A stretch of DNA of 14,948 bases from Sulfidibacterium sp964456625 (GTDB taxonomy: Bacteria > Bacteroidota > Bacteroidia > Bacteroidales > F082). Numbering within the stretch: the first letter of the stretch is position 1; each line of letters starts with the position of its first letter. Shown one piece after another: positions 1-6,245 of the stretch. The position numbers and the translations under genes are program-made. The DNA lies in contig CAYWBO010000069.1 of the NCBI GenBank assembly GCA_964456625.1, positions 1 to 14,948 on the forward strand. The letters run 5' to 3'. Under the pieces are notes generated by a model. That model was not told where the DNA came from, did not search any database, and saw only the letters and a list, made by a program, of their open reading frames with translations.

Positions 1-15
1 GGTCCCGGCCTCCTT

Positions 16-58
16 TCTTTGGTTCTTTCTTTGGAGGACGCAAAGAAACGAACAAAGA
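16..58. repeat. Imperfect palindrome, possible interspersed repeat
   Basis: The arms at 17-33 (CTTTGGTTCTTTCTTTG) and 41-57 (CAAAGAAACGAACAAAG) are inverted copies with one single-base bulge on each side, around a 7-nt loop. T16 and A58 add one more pair. There is no T-run directly after the stem on the plus strand, so it is not a standard intrinsic terminator for that strand. The CTTTCTTTG/CAAAGAAA core resembles palindromes that I recall recurring in intergenic DNA of many Bacteroidota, but only one copy lies in this window. It could also be the tail structure of a gene beyond the left edge. Confidence 0.5.
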
Positions 59-124
59 CAGTCCCAGGTAAATATGGATAAAATTTCAGATGAACCCGCT
101 CACTATTTTAGACGGTGAAGCGAT

Positions 125-168
125 TGTCTGACTATTGTTTAACTACTGTCTGACTATCGTTATTTATT
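125..168 (+). repeat. Two-copy imperfect tandem repeat, 22-nt period
   Basis: TGTCTGACTAT occurs at 125-135 and again at 147-157. The following bases are also similar (TGTTTAAC against CGTTATTT), giving an imperfect 22-nt period just upstream of the methyltransferase start at 184. Two copies of an 11-mer about two helical turns apart could be a binding site for a regulator, or could be chance. I see no clear TAnnTTTG box between 60 and 183; the nearest, GATATTTG at 172-179, misses the first base and lies too close to the start codon. Confidence 0.4.
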
Positions 169-183
169 TCCGATATTTGCCCC

Positions 184-933
184 ATGATCAGCAAGGCCAA
201 AATAAAACTCCTGCAATCGCTCCGGCAGAATAAATACCGGAAACAGCACCAGGTGTTCCTCGCAGAGGGAAGCATCAACGTCTGTGATTTTTTAAAGGGC
301 TCCCTGACGGTGAAGGAAGTTTACGGTACCGGTGCGTGGGTCGAAAAGCACCGGGAATTGCTGAAAAGCGTCCCGGTTGAAGAAGTCAGCCCGTCAGAGC
401 TGGAAAAGATCTCAGCCCTGAAAAATCCTTCCGAAGTGGTGGCAGTGGTGGAAAAACCGGAGTACAAACTCCCAGCATTAAATCAGGTTCAGCACTATGT
501 CCTGGCGTTGGATGATCTGCGCGACCCCGGCAACCTGGGCACCATCATCCGCACAGCCGACTGGTTCGGGATCCGGGATATTGTCTGCTCCGAAGAAACG
601 GTGAATGCCTTCAACCCGAAAGTGGTGCAGGCTACCATGGGTTCGCTGGCCCGGGTACGCGTTCACTACACATCACTGGGCGAATATTTCGGCCAAAAGC
701 CGGAAGGCCTGAAGATCTTCGGTGCCACCCTGGGCGGAGAGCCGTTCGGGTCCGTAACGAAACCGGGCAAAGGCATCCTGCTGATCGGCAGCGAGGCACA
801 CGGTATTTCGGAAAAGCTGTACCCTTTTATCGACCAACAGATCCGCATCCCTGCGGCACCGGATTCCGGTGCGGAATCGTTGAATGCGGCCGTAGCGACA
901 GCATTGGTGTGTTATGAGTTTACGCGTCCTTAA
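184..933 (+). CDS. SpoU/TrmH-family RNA 2'-O-methyltransferase
   Basis: A 249-residue protein of the SPOUT class, which transfers a methyl group from S-adenosylmethionine to a ribose 2'-OH in rRNA or tRNA. Residues 1-95 resemble the SpoU substrate-binding domain (basic N-terminus, FLAEGSINV near residue 26, NPSEVVAVVE). The catalytic knotted domain carries the three family motifs: motif 1, DPGNLGTIIRTADW, from D114 with R123 as the likely key arginine; motif 2, LIGSEAHGIS, at 200-209; and motif 3, IRIPAAPDSGAESLNAA, at 220-236, where SLN is the SAM-knot signature. Length and layout fit RlmB/TrmH-like 23S rRNA methyltransferases, but the target nucleotide cannot be read from sequence, so no symbol is given. 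The start ATG has no clear Shine-Dalgarno, as is usual in Bacteroidota. The gene stands alone, 81 bp ahead of the next one. Confidence 0.93.
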   Translation: MISKAKIKLLQSLRQNKYRKQHQVFLAEGSINVCDFLKGSLTVKEVYGTGAWVEKHRELLKSVPVEEVSPSELEKISALKNPSEVVAVVEKPEYKLPALNQVQHYVLALDDLRDPGNLGTIIRTADWFGIRDIVCSEETVNAFNPKVVQATMGSLARVRVHYTSLGEYFGQKPEGLKIFGATLGGEPFGSVTKPGKGILLIGSEAHGISEKLYPFIDQQIRIPAAPDSGAESLNAAVATALVCYEFTRP

Positions 934-984
934 AAAACATTCTTAATTATTGTGAAGAGGTTCCCTTCTAAAGCAGATATGCTT

Positions 985-992
985 TATCTTTG
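985..992 (+). promoter_or_regulatory. Candidate -7 box (TATCTTTG) for the small membrane protein gene
   Basis: TATCTTTG matches the Bacteroidota housekeeping -7 consensus TAnnTTTG exactly and is followed by T. It lies 22 bp before the ATG at 1015, implying a very short leader. The -33 element is weak: TTCC at 961-964 is at the right distance but matches only half of TTTG. A 7-bp inverted repeat (TAAAGCA at 969-975, TGCTTTA at 980-986) overlaps the upstream edge of the box and could be an operator or a weak terminator of the preceding gene. Confidence 0.5.
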
Positions 993-1014
993 TCCTATCA
1001 AATCTTATTGAATC

Positions 1015-1281
1015 ATGTTTTTACAACTCTTCATAGTATCCATAGCACTTATCGCCATTGCATTCTCGGGCTTTGCCCTCAAGATGTTCTTCGTAAAAGG
1101 GAGCACATTTAAAAAGCAATGCACCAGTTCTATCAAAGATCCCAAGACCGGAAGGCATATGGGATGTGTCAGTGGCGGCGCTTGTCACAACCCGGTGATG
1201 GATGAAGTAAATTACCAGAAAAACAGCCCCATCAGCAAGACCAACCTGACGAAAATGATCAAACAAGCCACCTTCGAATAA
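1015..1281 (+). CDS. Small single-pass membrane protein with three cysteines
   Basis: An 88-residue protein of unknown function. Residues 1-26 form one hydrophobic segment, an uncleaved anchor with no obvious signal-peptidase site, followed by basic residues. The soluble part holds C36, C51 and C57 in the arrangement C-x14-C-x5-C, with H48 and H58 beside the last two, which suggests a metal or Fe-S site or a disulfide. The overall plan (N-terminal helix, short basic stretch, cysteine cluster) resembles small Bacteroidota proteins often labelled 'membrane or secreted protein', and more distantly NqrM/DUF539, the maturation factor that supplies iron to Na+-NQR. That link is an inference from layout only, and no nqr genes lie in the window. 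A promoter box at 985-992 and reading-frame integrity support it as a real gene. The overlapping 92-codon minus-strand frame is taken as a shadow. Confidence 0.8.
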   Translation: MFLQLFIVSIALIAIAFSGFALKMFFVKGSTFKKQCTSSIKDPKTGRHMGCVSGGACHNPVMDEVNYQKNSPISKTNLTKMIKQATFE

Positions 1282-1449
1282 GTTCAAAGTACTGTTCATA
1301 TTCGAACACCTACTGTCTGTTTACGGACACTACCCTCACCATCTCATAACGCAAGTATCACCCTATCAAGCTATAAACTTTAGCGGCATATATTTGGTGC
1401 TGTAAATTGAATCAGCAATTTTTCAATTATTATCCTAAAGTTATAGCTC
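1282..1449 (+). other. Intergenic region upstream of the tricorn-like protease
   Basis: This 168-bp stretch has no reading frame worth calling and no intrinsic terminator for the preceding gene. It contains a candidate -7 box at 1389-1396 and, downstream of it in the expected leader, a 7-bp inverted repeat (AATTGAA at 1405-1411, TTCAATT at 1422-1428). The short symmetric words GTTC...GAAC near 1294-1306 and TGTC...GACA near 1316-1329 are too brief to interpret. Confidence 0.5.
1389..1396 (+). promoter_or_regulatory. Candidate -7 box (TATATTTG) for the tricorn-like protease gene
   Basis: TATATTTG fits the Bacteroidota -7 consensus TAnnTTTG perfectly and lies 53 bp before the ATG at 1450, giving a predicted leader of about 45 nt. 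No TTTG is present about 20 bp upstream, so the -33 half is missing or degenerate. Spacing and a perfect -7 box make it the best promoter candidate for this gene. Confidence 0.5.
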
Positions 1450-4400
1450 ATGAAGAAATTATTTTTCCTAATCATTCTGGGCCTCCTTGTCAGCAGCTTT
1501 GCCGTGGCAAAGGATCAGGAAGCCAGAGTATTAAGATTTCCGGCCGTGTATGGTAATACCGTCGTATTCACCTATGCCGGGGATCTGTATGAAGTACCTT
1601 TGGCGGGCGGCGTTGCCCGCAGGCTAACATCCGATGAAAACGGCTACGAAATGTTTGCCCGTTTCTCTCCTGACGGAAAAGAGATCGCATTTACCGGTCA
1701 GTATGACGGTAACACCGAGGTCTACGTCATTCCGGCGGAGGGCGGAATTCCGCAACGCGTTACCTATACGGCAACGCTCAACCGGGACGATATTTCGGAT
1801 CGCATGGGCCCCAACAACATTGTCATGACCTGGGCCGACAACAACCACATTGTTTACCGTTCCCGCAAACAATCGTTTAACGATTTTAAAGGACAGCTTT
1901 TCGAAGTTTCCAAAGGCGGCGGCCTGTCGCGCGAGCTTCCTTTGGCTTCCGGCGGATGGCCCAGCTACTCCCCGGACGGCAAAAAAGTGGCTTTTAACAA
2001 AGTATTCCGCGAATTCCGGACCTGGAAATACTACCGCGGCGGCATGGCCGATGATATCTGGATCTATGATTTCGGGACCAAAGAAATCTCCAATATCACC
2101 AACAATCCGGCGCAGGACATCTTCCCGATGTGGCATGGAAATAAGATCTATTTCCTTTCGGACCGCGATCATACCATGAACCTTTTCGTTTATGATCTGG
2201 ATACCAAAACCACAAAGAAACTGACAAACTACACCGATTACGATATCAAGTTCCCATCACTGGGAGATCATTCCATCGTTTATTCCAACGGCGGTTATCT
2301 TTATAACTTCGATCTCGCTACGGAAAAGATCAGTAAAATCCCCGTGTACATCAAGAATGACCTCATCACGGCAAGAAGCACTTACAAAGATGCCTCCAGG
2401 TTCATTGACTCATGGGCAGTATCTCCGCACGGTGAGAGAGTAGCCTTCGGAGCCCGCGGCGATATCTGGACCCTTCCCGCTAAGACCGGCATCACCCGCA
2501 ACCTGACGGAAACGTCCGGCGTTCATGAGCGGAATGTGGAATGGTCACCCAACGGAAAATACGTTTCGTATATCAGTGACAAAACCGGCCAGGACGAAAT
2601 TTACATCCAGAATCAGGACGGGCAGCAACCCGCTGTTCAACTGACGTTCAACGGAGATACCTATAAATATAATCCCGTCTGGTCCCCTGACGGAAACAAA
2701 CTGCTATGGTCCGATAAAATGGGTCGTTTGTTATATATGGACATCAACACCAAAAAGGTGGACACCGCCGTGGTGCATTCGCCCGACTGGGAAATCCGTG
2801 ACTACGTATGGTCGCCCGACAGCCGCTGGATTGCTTACACGCTTCCCAGCAACAACTCGGCTTCGCGTATTTATATTTTCGATACGCAGCAAAAAATCAA
2901 CCGGCCGGTTACCGACACCTGGTTCGACGCCAGCAGTCCTGCCTTTGACAGCAACGGAAAATATCTGTTTTTCGTGTCCTCCAGGACTTTCAACCCCACA
3001 TACAGCTGGGTCGAGTGGAATTATGCCTATCAGGATATGAACAAAATATATTTTGTCACCTTGCAGAAATCCACTCCGTCGCCGTTTGCCCCGGTTAATG
3101 ATGAAGTGAAACCGGATGAGACAACGGCACAGGCGCCCCCTGTAGCCAAAAAGAAAAACAACAAGAAAAAGGATGAAATAGCGGAAAGCAAACCCGCAGT
3201 AAGTCCTGTAAAAATTGATTTCGACGGGATTATGGACCGCGTGATCGATATCCCCACACAGGCCGGCAGGTATTATGGTATTGAGGCCATCGGAAATGAT
3301 GTCTATTACGGTTACTTCTCTTCAAAAATGAGGAGTCCCGAACTGATGAAATTCAATTTAAAGTCCAAAAAAGAAACATCCCTGGGCAATGTCAGAGGCT
3401 ATGTCATTTCAGCGGACCATAAGAAGATGCTGGTACGAAAAAACGGCAACTATGCCGTGATCAATCTCCCTTCCGGCCCGATAAGCCCCAAGGAATTTGT
3501 GGATCTGAGCAACATGAAAGTGATGGTGAACCTGACCCGGGAATGGGAACAGATCTATCAGGAAGCCTGGAGACAGATGAATGAATTTTTCTATGCTCCC
3601 AACATGAACGGCCTTGACTGGAAAGCCATCGGAGAAAAATACGGCCAGGAAGTGCCCTACGTAAAGAACCGTAACGACCTGAATTATCTGATCGGCGAGA
3701 TGATCGGCGAATTGAGTGACGGTCACTGCTATGTTAACGGCGGTGACAAGCCGGTTCCGAACAGAATTCCAGAGGGCCTGCTGGGTGCCAAGCTCAGTAA
3801 AGATGCATCGGGATACTTCAGGATCGACCATATCCTTCCGGGTGAAAACTGGGATAAAAATGCACGCTCTCCGCTGCTTGACGTCGGCGTCAATGTAAAG
3901 GAAGGGGATTTTATTCTGGCAGTAAACGGTAAATCAACGAAAGATGTAAAGGATATCTATAGTATGCTGGTCGGAACAGCCGGGAAACAGGTCGCTCTGG
4001 AAGTAAACAGCAAACCCGAATTAAAAGGTGCACATACTGAGCTTGTGATTCCGACAGACAATGAGGCCGCTTTGTATTACTATCAGTGGGTCAGCAACAA
4101 TACGAAGAAGGTAAACGACGCCACAAACGGCGAAGTGGGTTATATTCACATTCCTGACATGGGGCCCGAAGGTCTGAATGAATTCGTGAAACATTTCTAT
4201 CCGCAGCTGAACAAAAAAGCGCTCATCATCGACGATCGCGGAAACGGTGGCGGCAATGTCTCGCCCATGATCATCGAAAGGCTGATGCGACAAATCACGC
4301 TCTTCGGCATGTCGCGGAATAACGGTACAACCACAAAACCTGCCCAGATCATGTTAGGGCCCAAAGTATTGCTGATTGACCAATACTCGGCTTCCGACGG

Positions 4401-4731
4401 AGACCTGTTTGCATACCAGTTTAAGAAACTCAAGATCGGCAAACTCATCGGCAGGAGAACCTGGGGTGGCGTTGTAGGAATCCGGGGTTCCCTGCCCTTT
4501 ATTGACGGCGGCGACCTGCGGAAACCCGAATTCGCTCCTTACAGCACCGAAGGTAAATGGGTTATCGAAGGCCATGGCGTGGATCCTGATATTGTGGTGG
4601 ATAACAATCCGGCACTGGAATACCAGGGGATCGATCAACAGCTGAATAAGGCCATTGAGGTGATCAAAGAAGAACTCAAAAATGCCAAACCTGTACCTCC
4701 GATTCCTCCTTATCCCATACATAAAAAATAA
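1450..4731 (+). CDS. Exported tricorn-like S41 family protease
   Basis: A 1093-residue homologue of the tricorn protease, which trims peptides. A Sec signal peptide (KK, hydrophobic 4-17, AVA cleavage site after A20) points to the periplasm, unlike cytoplasmic archaeal tricorn. Residues about 25-560 are beta-propeller sequence with repeated PD40/WD40-like blades (FSPDGKEIAF, YSPDGKKVAF, VSPHGERVAF, WSPNGKYVSY, WSPDGNKLLW, WSPDSRWIAY). A Lys-rich linker at about 555-595 includes KKKNNKKK. Then come a helical C1 region (about 690-770), a PDZ domain (about 775-857) and the S41 core (about 890-1060). Catalytic candidates by analogy with Thermoplasma tricorn are H759 (GHCYV), S982-D983 (SASDGD) and E1040 (EGHGVDPD). 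The residue before the histidine is Gly rather than the tricorn Ser. Length is typical of the family. It is a stand-alone gene closed by a strong terminator at 4741-4775. Natural substrates are unknown. Confidence 0.93.
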   Translation: MKKLFFLIILGLLVSSFAVAKDQEARVLRFPAVYGNTVVFTYAGDLYEVPLAGGVARRLTSDENGYEMFARFSPDGKEIAFTGQYDGNTEVYVIPAEGGIPQRVTYTATLNRDDISDRMGPNNIVMTWADNNHIVYRSRKQSFNDFKGQLFEVSKGGGLSRELPLASGGWPSYSPDGKKVAFNKVFREFRTWKYYRGGMADDIWIYDFGTKEISNITNNPAQDIFPMWHGNKIYFLSDRDHTMNLFVYDLDTKTTKKLTNYTDYDIKFPSLGDHSIVYSNGGYLYNFDLATEKISKIPVYIKNDLITARSTYKDASRFIDSWAVSPHGERVAFGARGDIWTLPAKTGITRNLTETSGVHERNVEWSPNGKYVSYISDKTGQDEIYIQNQDGQQPAVQLTFNGDTYKYNPVWSPDGNKLLWSDKMGRLLYMDINTKKVDTAVVHSPDWEIRDYVWSPDSRWIAYTLPSNNSASRIYIFDTQQKINRPVTDTWFDASSPAFDSNGKYLFFVSSRTFNPTYSWVEWNYAYQDMNKIYFVTLQKSTPSPFAPVNDEVKPDETTAQAPPVAKKKNNKKKDEIAESKPAVSPVKIDFDGIMDRVIDIPTQAGRYYGIEAIGNDVYYGYFSSKMRSPELMKFNLKSKKETSLGNVRGYVISADHKKMLVRKNGNYAVINLPSGPISPKEFVDLSNMKVMVNLTREWEQIYQEAWRQMNEFFYAPNMNGLDWKAIGEKYGQEVPYVKNRNDLNYLIGEMIGELSDGHCYVNGGDKPVPNRIPEGLLGAKLSKDASGYFRIDHILPGENWDKNARSPLLDVGVNVKEGDFILAVNGKSTKDVKDIYSMLVGTAGKQVALEVNSKPELKGAHTELVIPTDNEAALYYYQWVSNNTKKVNDATNGEVGYIHIPDMGPEGLNEFVKHFYPQLNKKALIIDDRGNGGGNVSPMIIERLMRQITLFGMSRNNGTTTKPAQIMLGPKVLLIDQYSASDGDLFAYQFKKLKIGKLIGRRTWGGVVGIRGSLPFIDGGDLRKPEFAPYSTEGKWVIEGHGVDPDIVVDNNPALEYQGIDQQLNKAIEVIKEELKNAKPVPPIPPYPIHKK

Positions 4732-4740
4732 TTGTGATCA

Positions 4741-4775
4741 AAAAAAGCCGTCCCGAATATCGGGACGGCTTTTTT
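4741..4775 (+). terminator. Intrinsic terminator after the tricorn-like protease
   Basis: A perfect 16-bp stem (4741-4756 with 4760-4775) around the 3-nt loop ATA. The GC core GCCGTCCCGA/TCGGGACGGC is preceded by an A-run and ends in six T. It begins 10 bp after the protease stop codon, which makes that gene a separate transcription unit from the hydrolase that follows. Confidence 0.93.
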
Positions 4776-4790
4776 ATTTCCCCAACCCTT

Positions 4791-4822
4791 TTTGTTATGC
4801 TGAAATAAAAAGGCTATATTTG
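4791..4822 (+). promoter_or_regulatory. Bacteroidota-type promoter of the alpha/beta hydrolase gene
   Basis: TTTG at 4791-4794, then exactly 20 bp, then TATATTTG at 4815-4822 followed by T. Both elements and the spacing fit the Bacteroidota sigma-ABfr consensus (TTTG, 19-21 bp, TAnnTTTG). The predicted start site is near 4828, leaving a leader of about 55 nt before the ATG at 4885. It sits just after the previous gene's terminator, as expected for an independent unit. It is the best-formed promoter in the window. Confidence 0.75.
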
Positions 4823-4884
4823 TTTAACAGATCGTTCTCTCTACTAAAGAATCTGTGAGCCAGTTATTAACAAAAACATAACCC

Positions 4885-5826
4885 ATGAAATCATTGAAGG
4901 AACAGGGCTTTATTTTCCACACGCTGGAGCAGAAGTCCGACTACGAAGGCAGCGTTATTGCCACGCTCATCGAAAAGAAAACCGCCTCGCCTTCAAAAAA
5001 GGCATTTCTCTACCTGCATGGTTTTAACGATTATTTCTTTCAGGTTCATATGGCTGACTGGGCCCATCAGCAGGGGATGAATTTTTATGCGCTGGAACTC
5101 CGGAAATACGGGCGCTCCATCCTGCCCCACCAAAAGCCTAACGATTTCAGGGATTACCATGAATACTTCGAAGACATCGACAGTGCCATTGACTTTATCA
5201 AATCAAAAGACAAGAACGAAAAGCTGGTATTCATGGGACATTCCACGGGCGGCCTGCTGGCGGCACTCTACGCCGACGAACATAAAAACGATCACCCGAT
5301 TGATCTGGTGATCCTCAACAGTCCGTTTTTTGAGTTCAACATTCCTGTTTTATTAAAAAAGACTTTCCTGCCGCTGATGACCGCATTGGGAAAAAACTTC
5401 CCCGGCATCACATCACCGGTAGGGCTGGACAAAGGTTATGGTTTCAGCCTGCACATCAGCCATTTCGGGGAATGGGATTATGATCTCTCCCTGAAACCCG
5501 ATGCCGGGTTTAAGATCCATGCCAGCTGGATCAGGGCCATCCACCTGGCACATAAAAAGCTGCAGCAGGGACTGGACATCCCCTGTCCGGTACTGGTGAT
5601 GTATTCGGGAAAAAGTGTCAAACCGGGAAATTACAAGCCCGAGATGCAGGGCGCCGATTCGGTGCTGAACGTAAAAGAGATTGAAGCTTTTTCAAAAGGA
5701 CTTGGGAAAAAGGTGCAGCAGAAATCCTTTGACGGGGGTGTTCACGATCTGCTCCTCTCAGCACCCGAAGTTCGCGAGCGTGTATTCAAAGCGATGACTG
5801 AATTCATCGAGATAAACAACCGTTAG
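4885..5826 (+). CDS. Alpha/beta hydrolase, lysophospholipase/monoacylglycerol lipase-like
   Basis: A 313-residue serine hydrolase of the alpha/beta fold (Hydrolase_4 / serine aminopeptidase S33 type). The oxyanion-hole motif YLHGFND lies at 43-49. The nucleophile elbow GHSTGG at 118-123 puts the catalytic serine at S120. The likely acid is D258 (GADSVLNV) and the likely histidine is H287 (GGVHDLLLS), all in canonical order. The stretch FYALELRKYGRS near residue 70 is typical of the monoglyceride lipase/lysophospholipase branch. There is no signal peptide or membrane segment, so it is probably cytoplasmic, acting on an ester such as a monoacylglycerol or lysolipid; the substrate cannot be fixed from sequence. 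It has its own promoter (4791-4822) and ends at the shared terminator 5850-5877, so it is monocistronic. Confidence 0.9.
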   Translation: MKSLKEQGFIFHTLEQKSDYEGSVIATLIEKKTASPSKKAFLYLHGFNDYFFQVHMADWAHQQGMNFYALELRKYGRSILPHQKPNDFRDYHEYFEDIDSAIDFIKSKDKNEKLVFMGHSTGGLLAALYADEHKNDHPIDLVILNSPFFEFNIPVLLKKTFLPLMTALGKNFPGITSPVGLDKGYGFSLHISHFGEWDYDLSLKPDAGFKIHASWIRAIHLAHKKLQQGLDIPCPVLVMYSGKSVKPGNYKPEMQGADSVLNVKEIEAFSKGLGKKVQQKSFDGGVHDLLLSAPEVRERVFKAMTEFIEINNR

Positions 5827-5849
5827 GATCTAAATCGATAAGACATAAA

Positions 5850-5877
5850 AAAACCTTCCGCCATGGCGGAAGGTTTT
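5850..5877. terminator. Bidirectional terminator between convergent genes
   Basis: A perfect 28-bp palindrome (AAAACCTTCCGCCA and its complement) between the plus-strand hydrolase stop (5826) and the minus-strand DUF3467 stop (5883). A T-rich run follows on the plus strand (TTTTATTTTTT) and an A-run precedes it (5847-5853), which becomes a U-run for the minus strand. It can therefore end transcripts from both sides, including the right-hand rplL-rpoB-rpoC-DUF3467 block. Confidence 0.9.
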
Positions 5878-5882
5878 ATTTT

Positions 5883-6197
5883 TTAGGCTTCGGCCTGGGG
5901 GCCTCCGAATGTAAATGGCGGAAGTCCTCCCTCAGGATTGTCTTTTATGGGTCCGTTTACCGATTCAAATTTCCGGATGTTATCCTGCAGCGCTTTATAC
6001 AGCCTTTTGGCATGCTCCGGCGTCAGGATGATCCTTGATTTTACTTTGGCTTTGGGAACTCCGGGCATTAACTTAACGAAATCAACAATAAATTCGGCCT
6101 GTGAATGGGTGATGATGGCCAGGTTGGAATAGATTCCTTCTCCTACCTCTTCACTCAGTTCAATATTGATCTGCCCCTGATTTTTATTCTCTTCCAT
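5883..6197 (-). CDS. DUF3467 family protein downstream of rpoC
   Basis: A 104-residue soluble acidic protein of unknown function. Its core (QINIELSEEVGEGIYSNLAI, then SQAEFIVDFVKLMPG, AKVKSRIILTPEHAKRL and the helix YKALQDNIRKFE) matches my memory of DUF3467. No signal peptide, membrane segment or cysteine is seen. The C-terminal 15 residues are Gly/Pro-rich and look disordered. The ATG is the only sensible start; no Shine-Dalgarno is visible. It follows rpoC by 48 bp on the same strand with a hairpin (6213-6240) in the gap and too little room for an obvious promoter, so it is probably transcribed by read-through from rpoC. I recall this small gene often sitting behind rpoC in Bacteroidota, which hints at a link to transcription or expression control, but that is inference. 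Confidence 0.85.
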   Translation of the reverse strand: MEENKNQGQINIELSEEVGEGIYSNLAIITHSQAEFIVDFVKLMPGVPKAKVKSRIILTPEHAKRLYKALQDNIRKFESVNGPIKDNPEGGLPPFTFGGPQAEA

Positions 6198-6212
6198 GAC
6201 TTCATATTAAAA

Positions 6213-6240
6213 GTTTGTCCGGGGAAATCCCCGGACAAAC
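6213..6240 (-). terminator. Hairpin between rpoC and the DUF3467 gene
   Basis: A perfect 12-bp stem (GTTTGTCCGGGG / CCCCGGACAAAC, 6213-6224 with 6229-6240) with a 4-nt loop. Read on the minus strand it starts 5 bp after the rpoC stop and is followed by TTTTAATA, a short U-tract, and then by the DUF3467 start only 15 bp further on. It could be a terminator that lets some transcripts through, or a stabilising/processing hairpin that sets different levels of rpoC and DUF3467 mRNA. Whether it terminates fully is uncertain because the U-tract is only four long. Confidence 0.75.
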
Positions 6241-6245
6241 ATGCT

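Noticed and set aside
1624..2172. A 182-codon minus-strand open frame within the protease gene
   Set aside because: It is antisense to the propeller repeats of a well-supported gene, with no promoter or recognisable motif.
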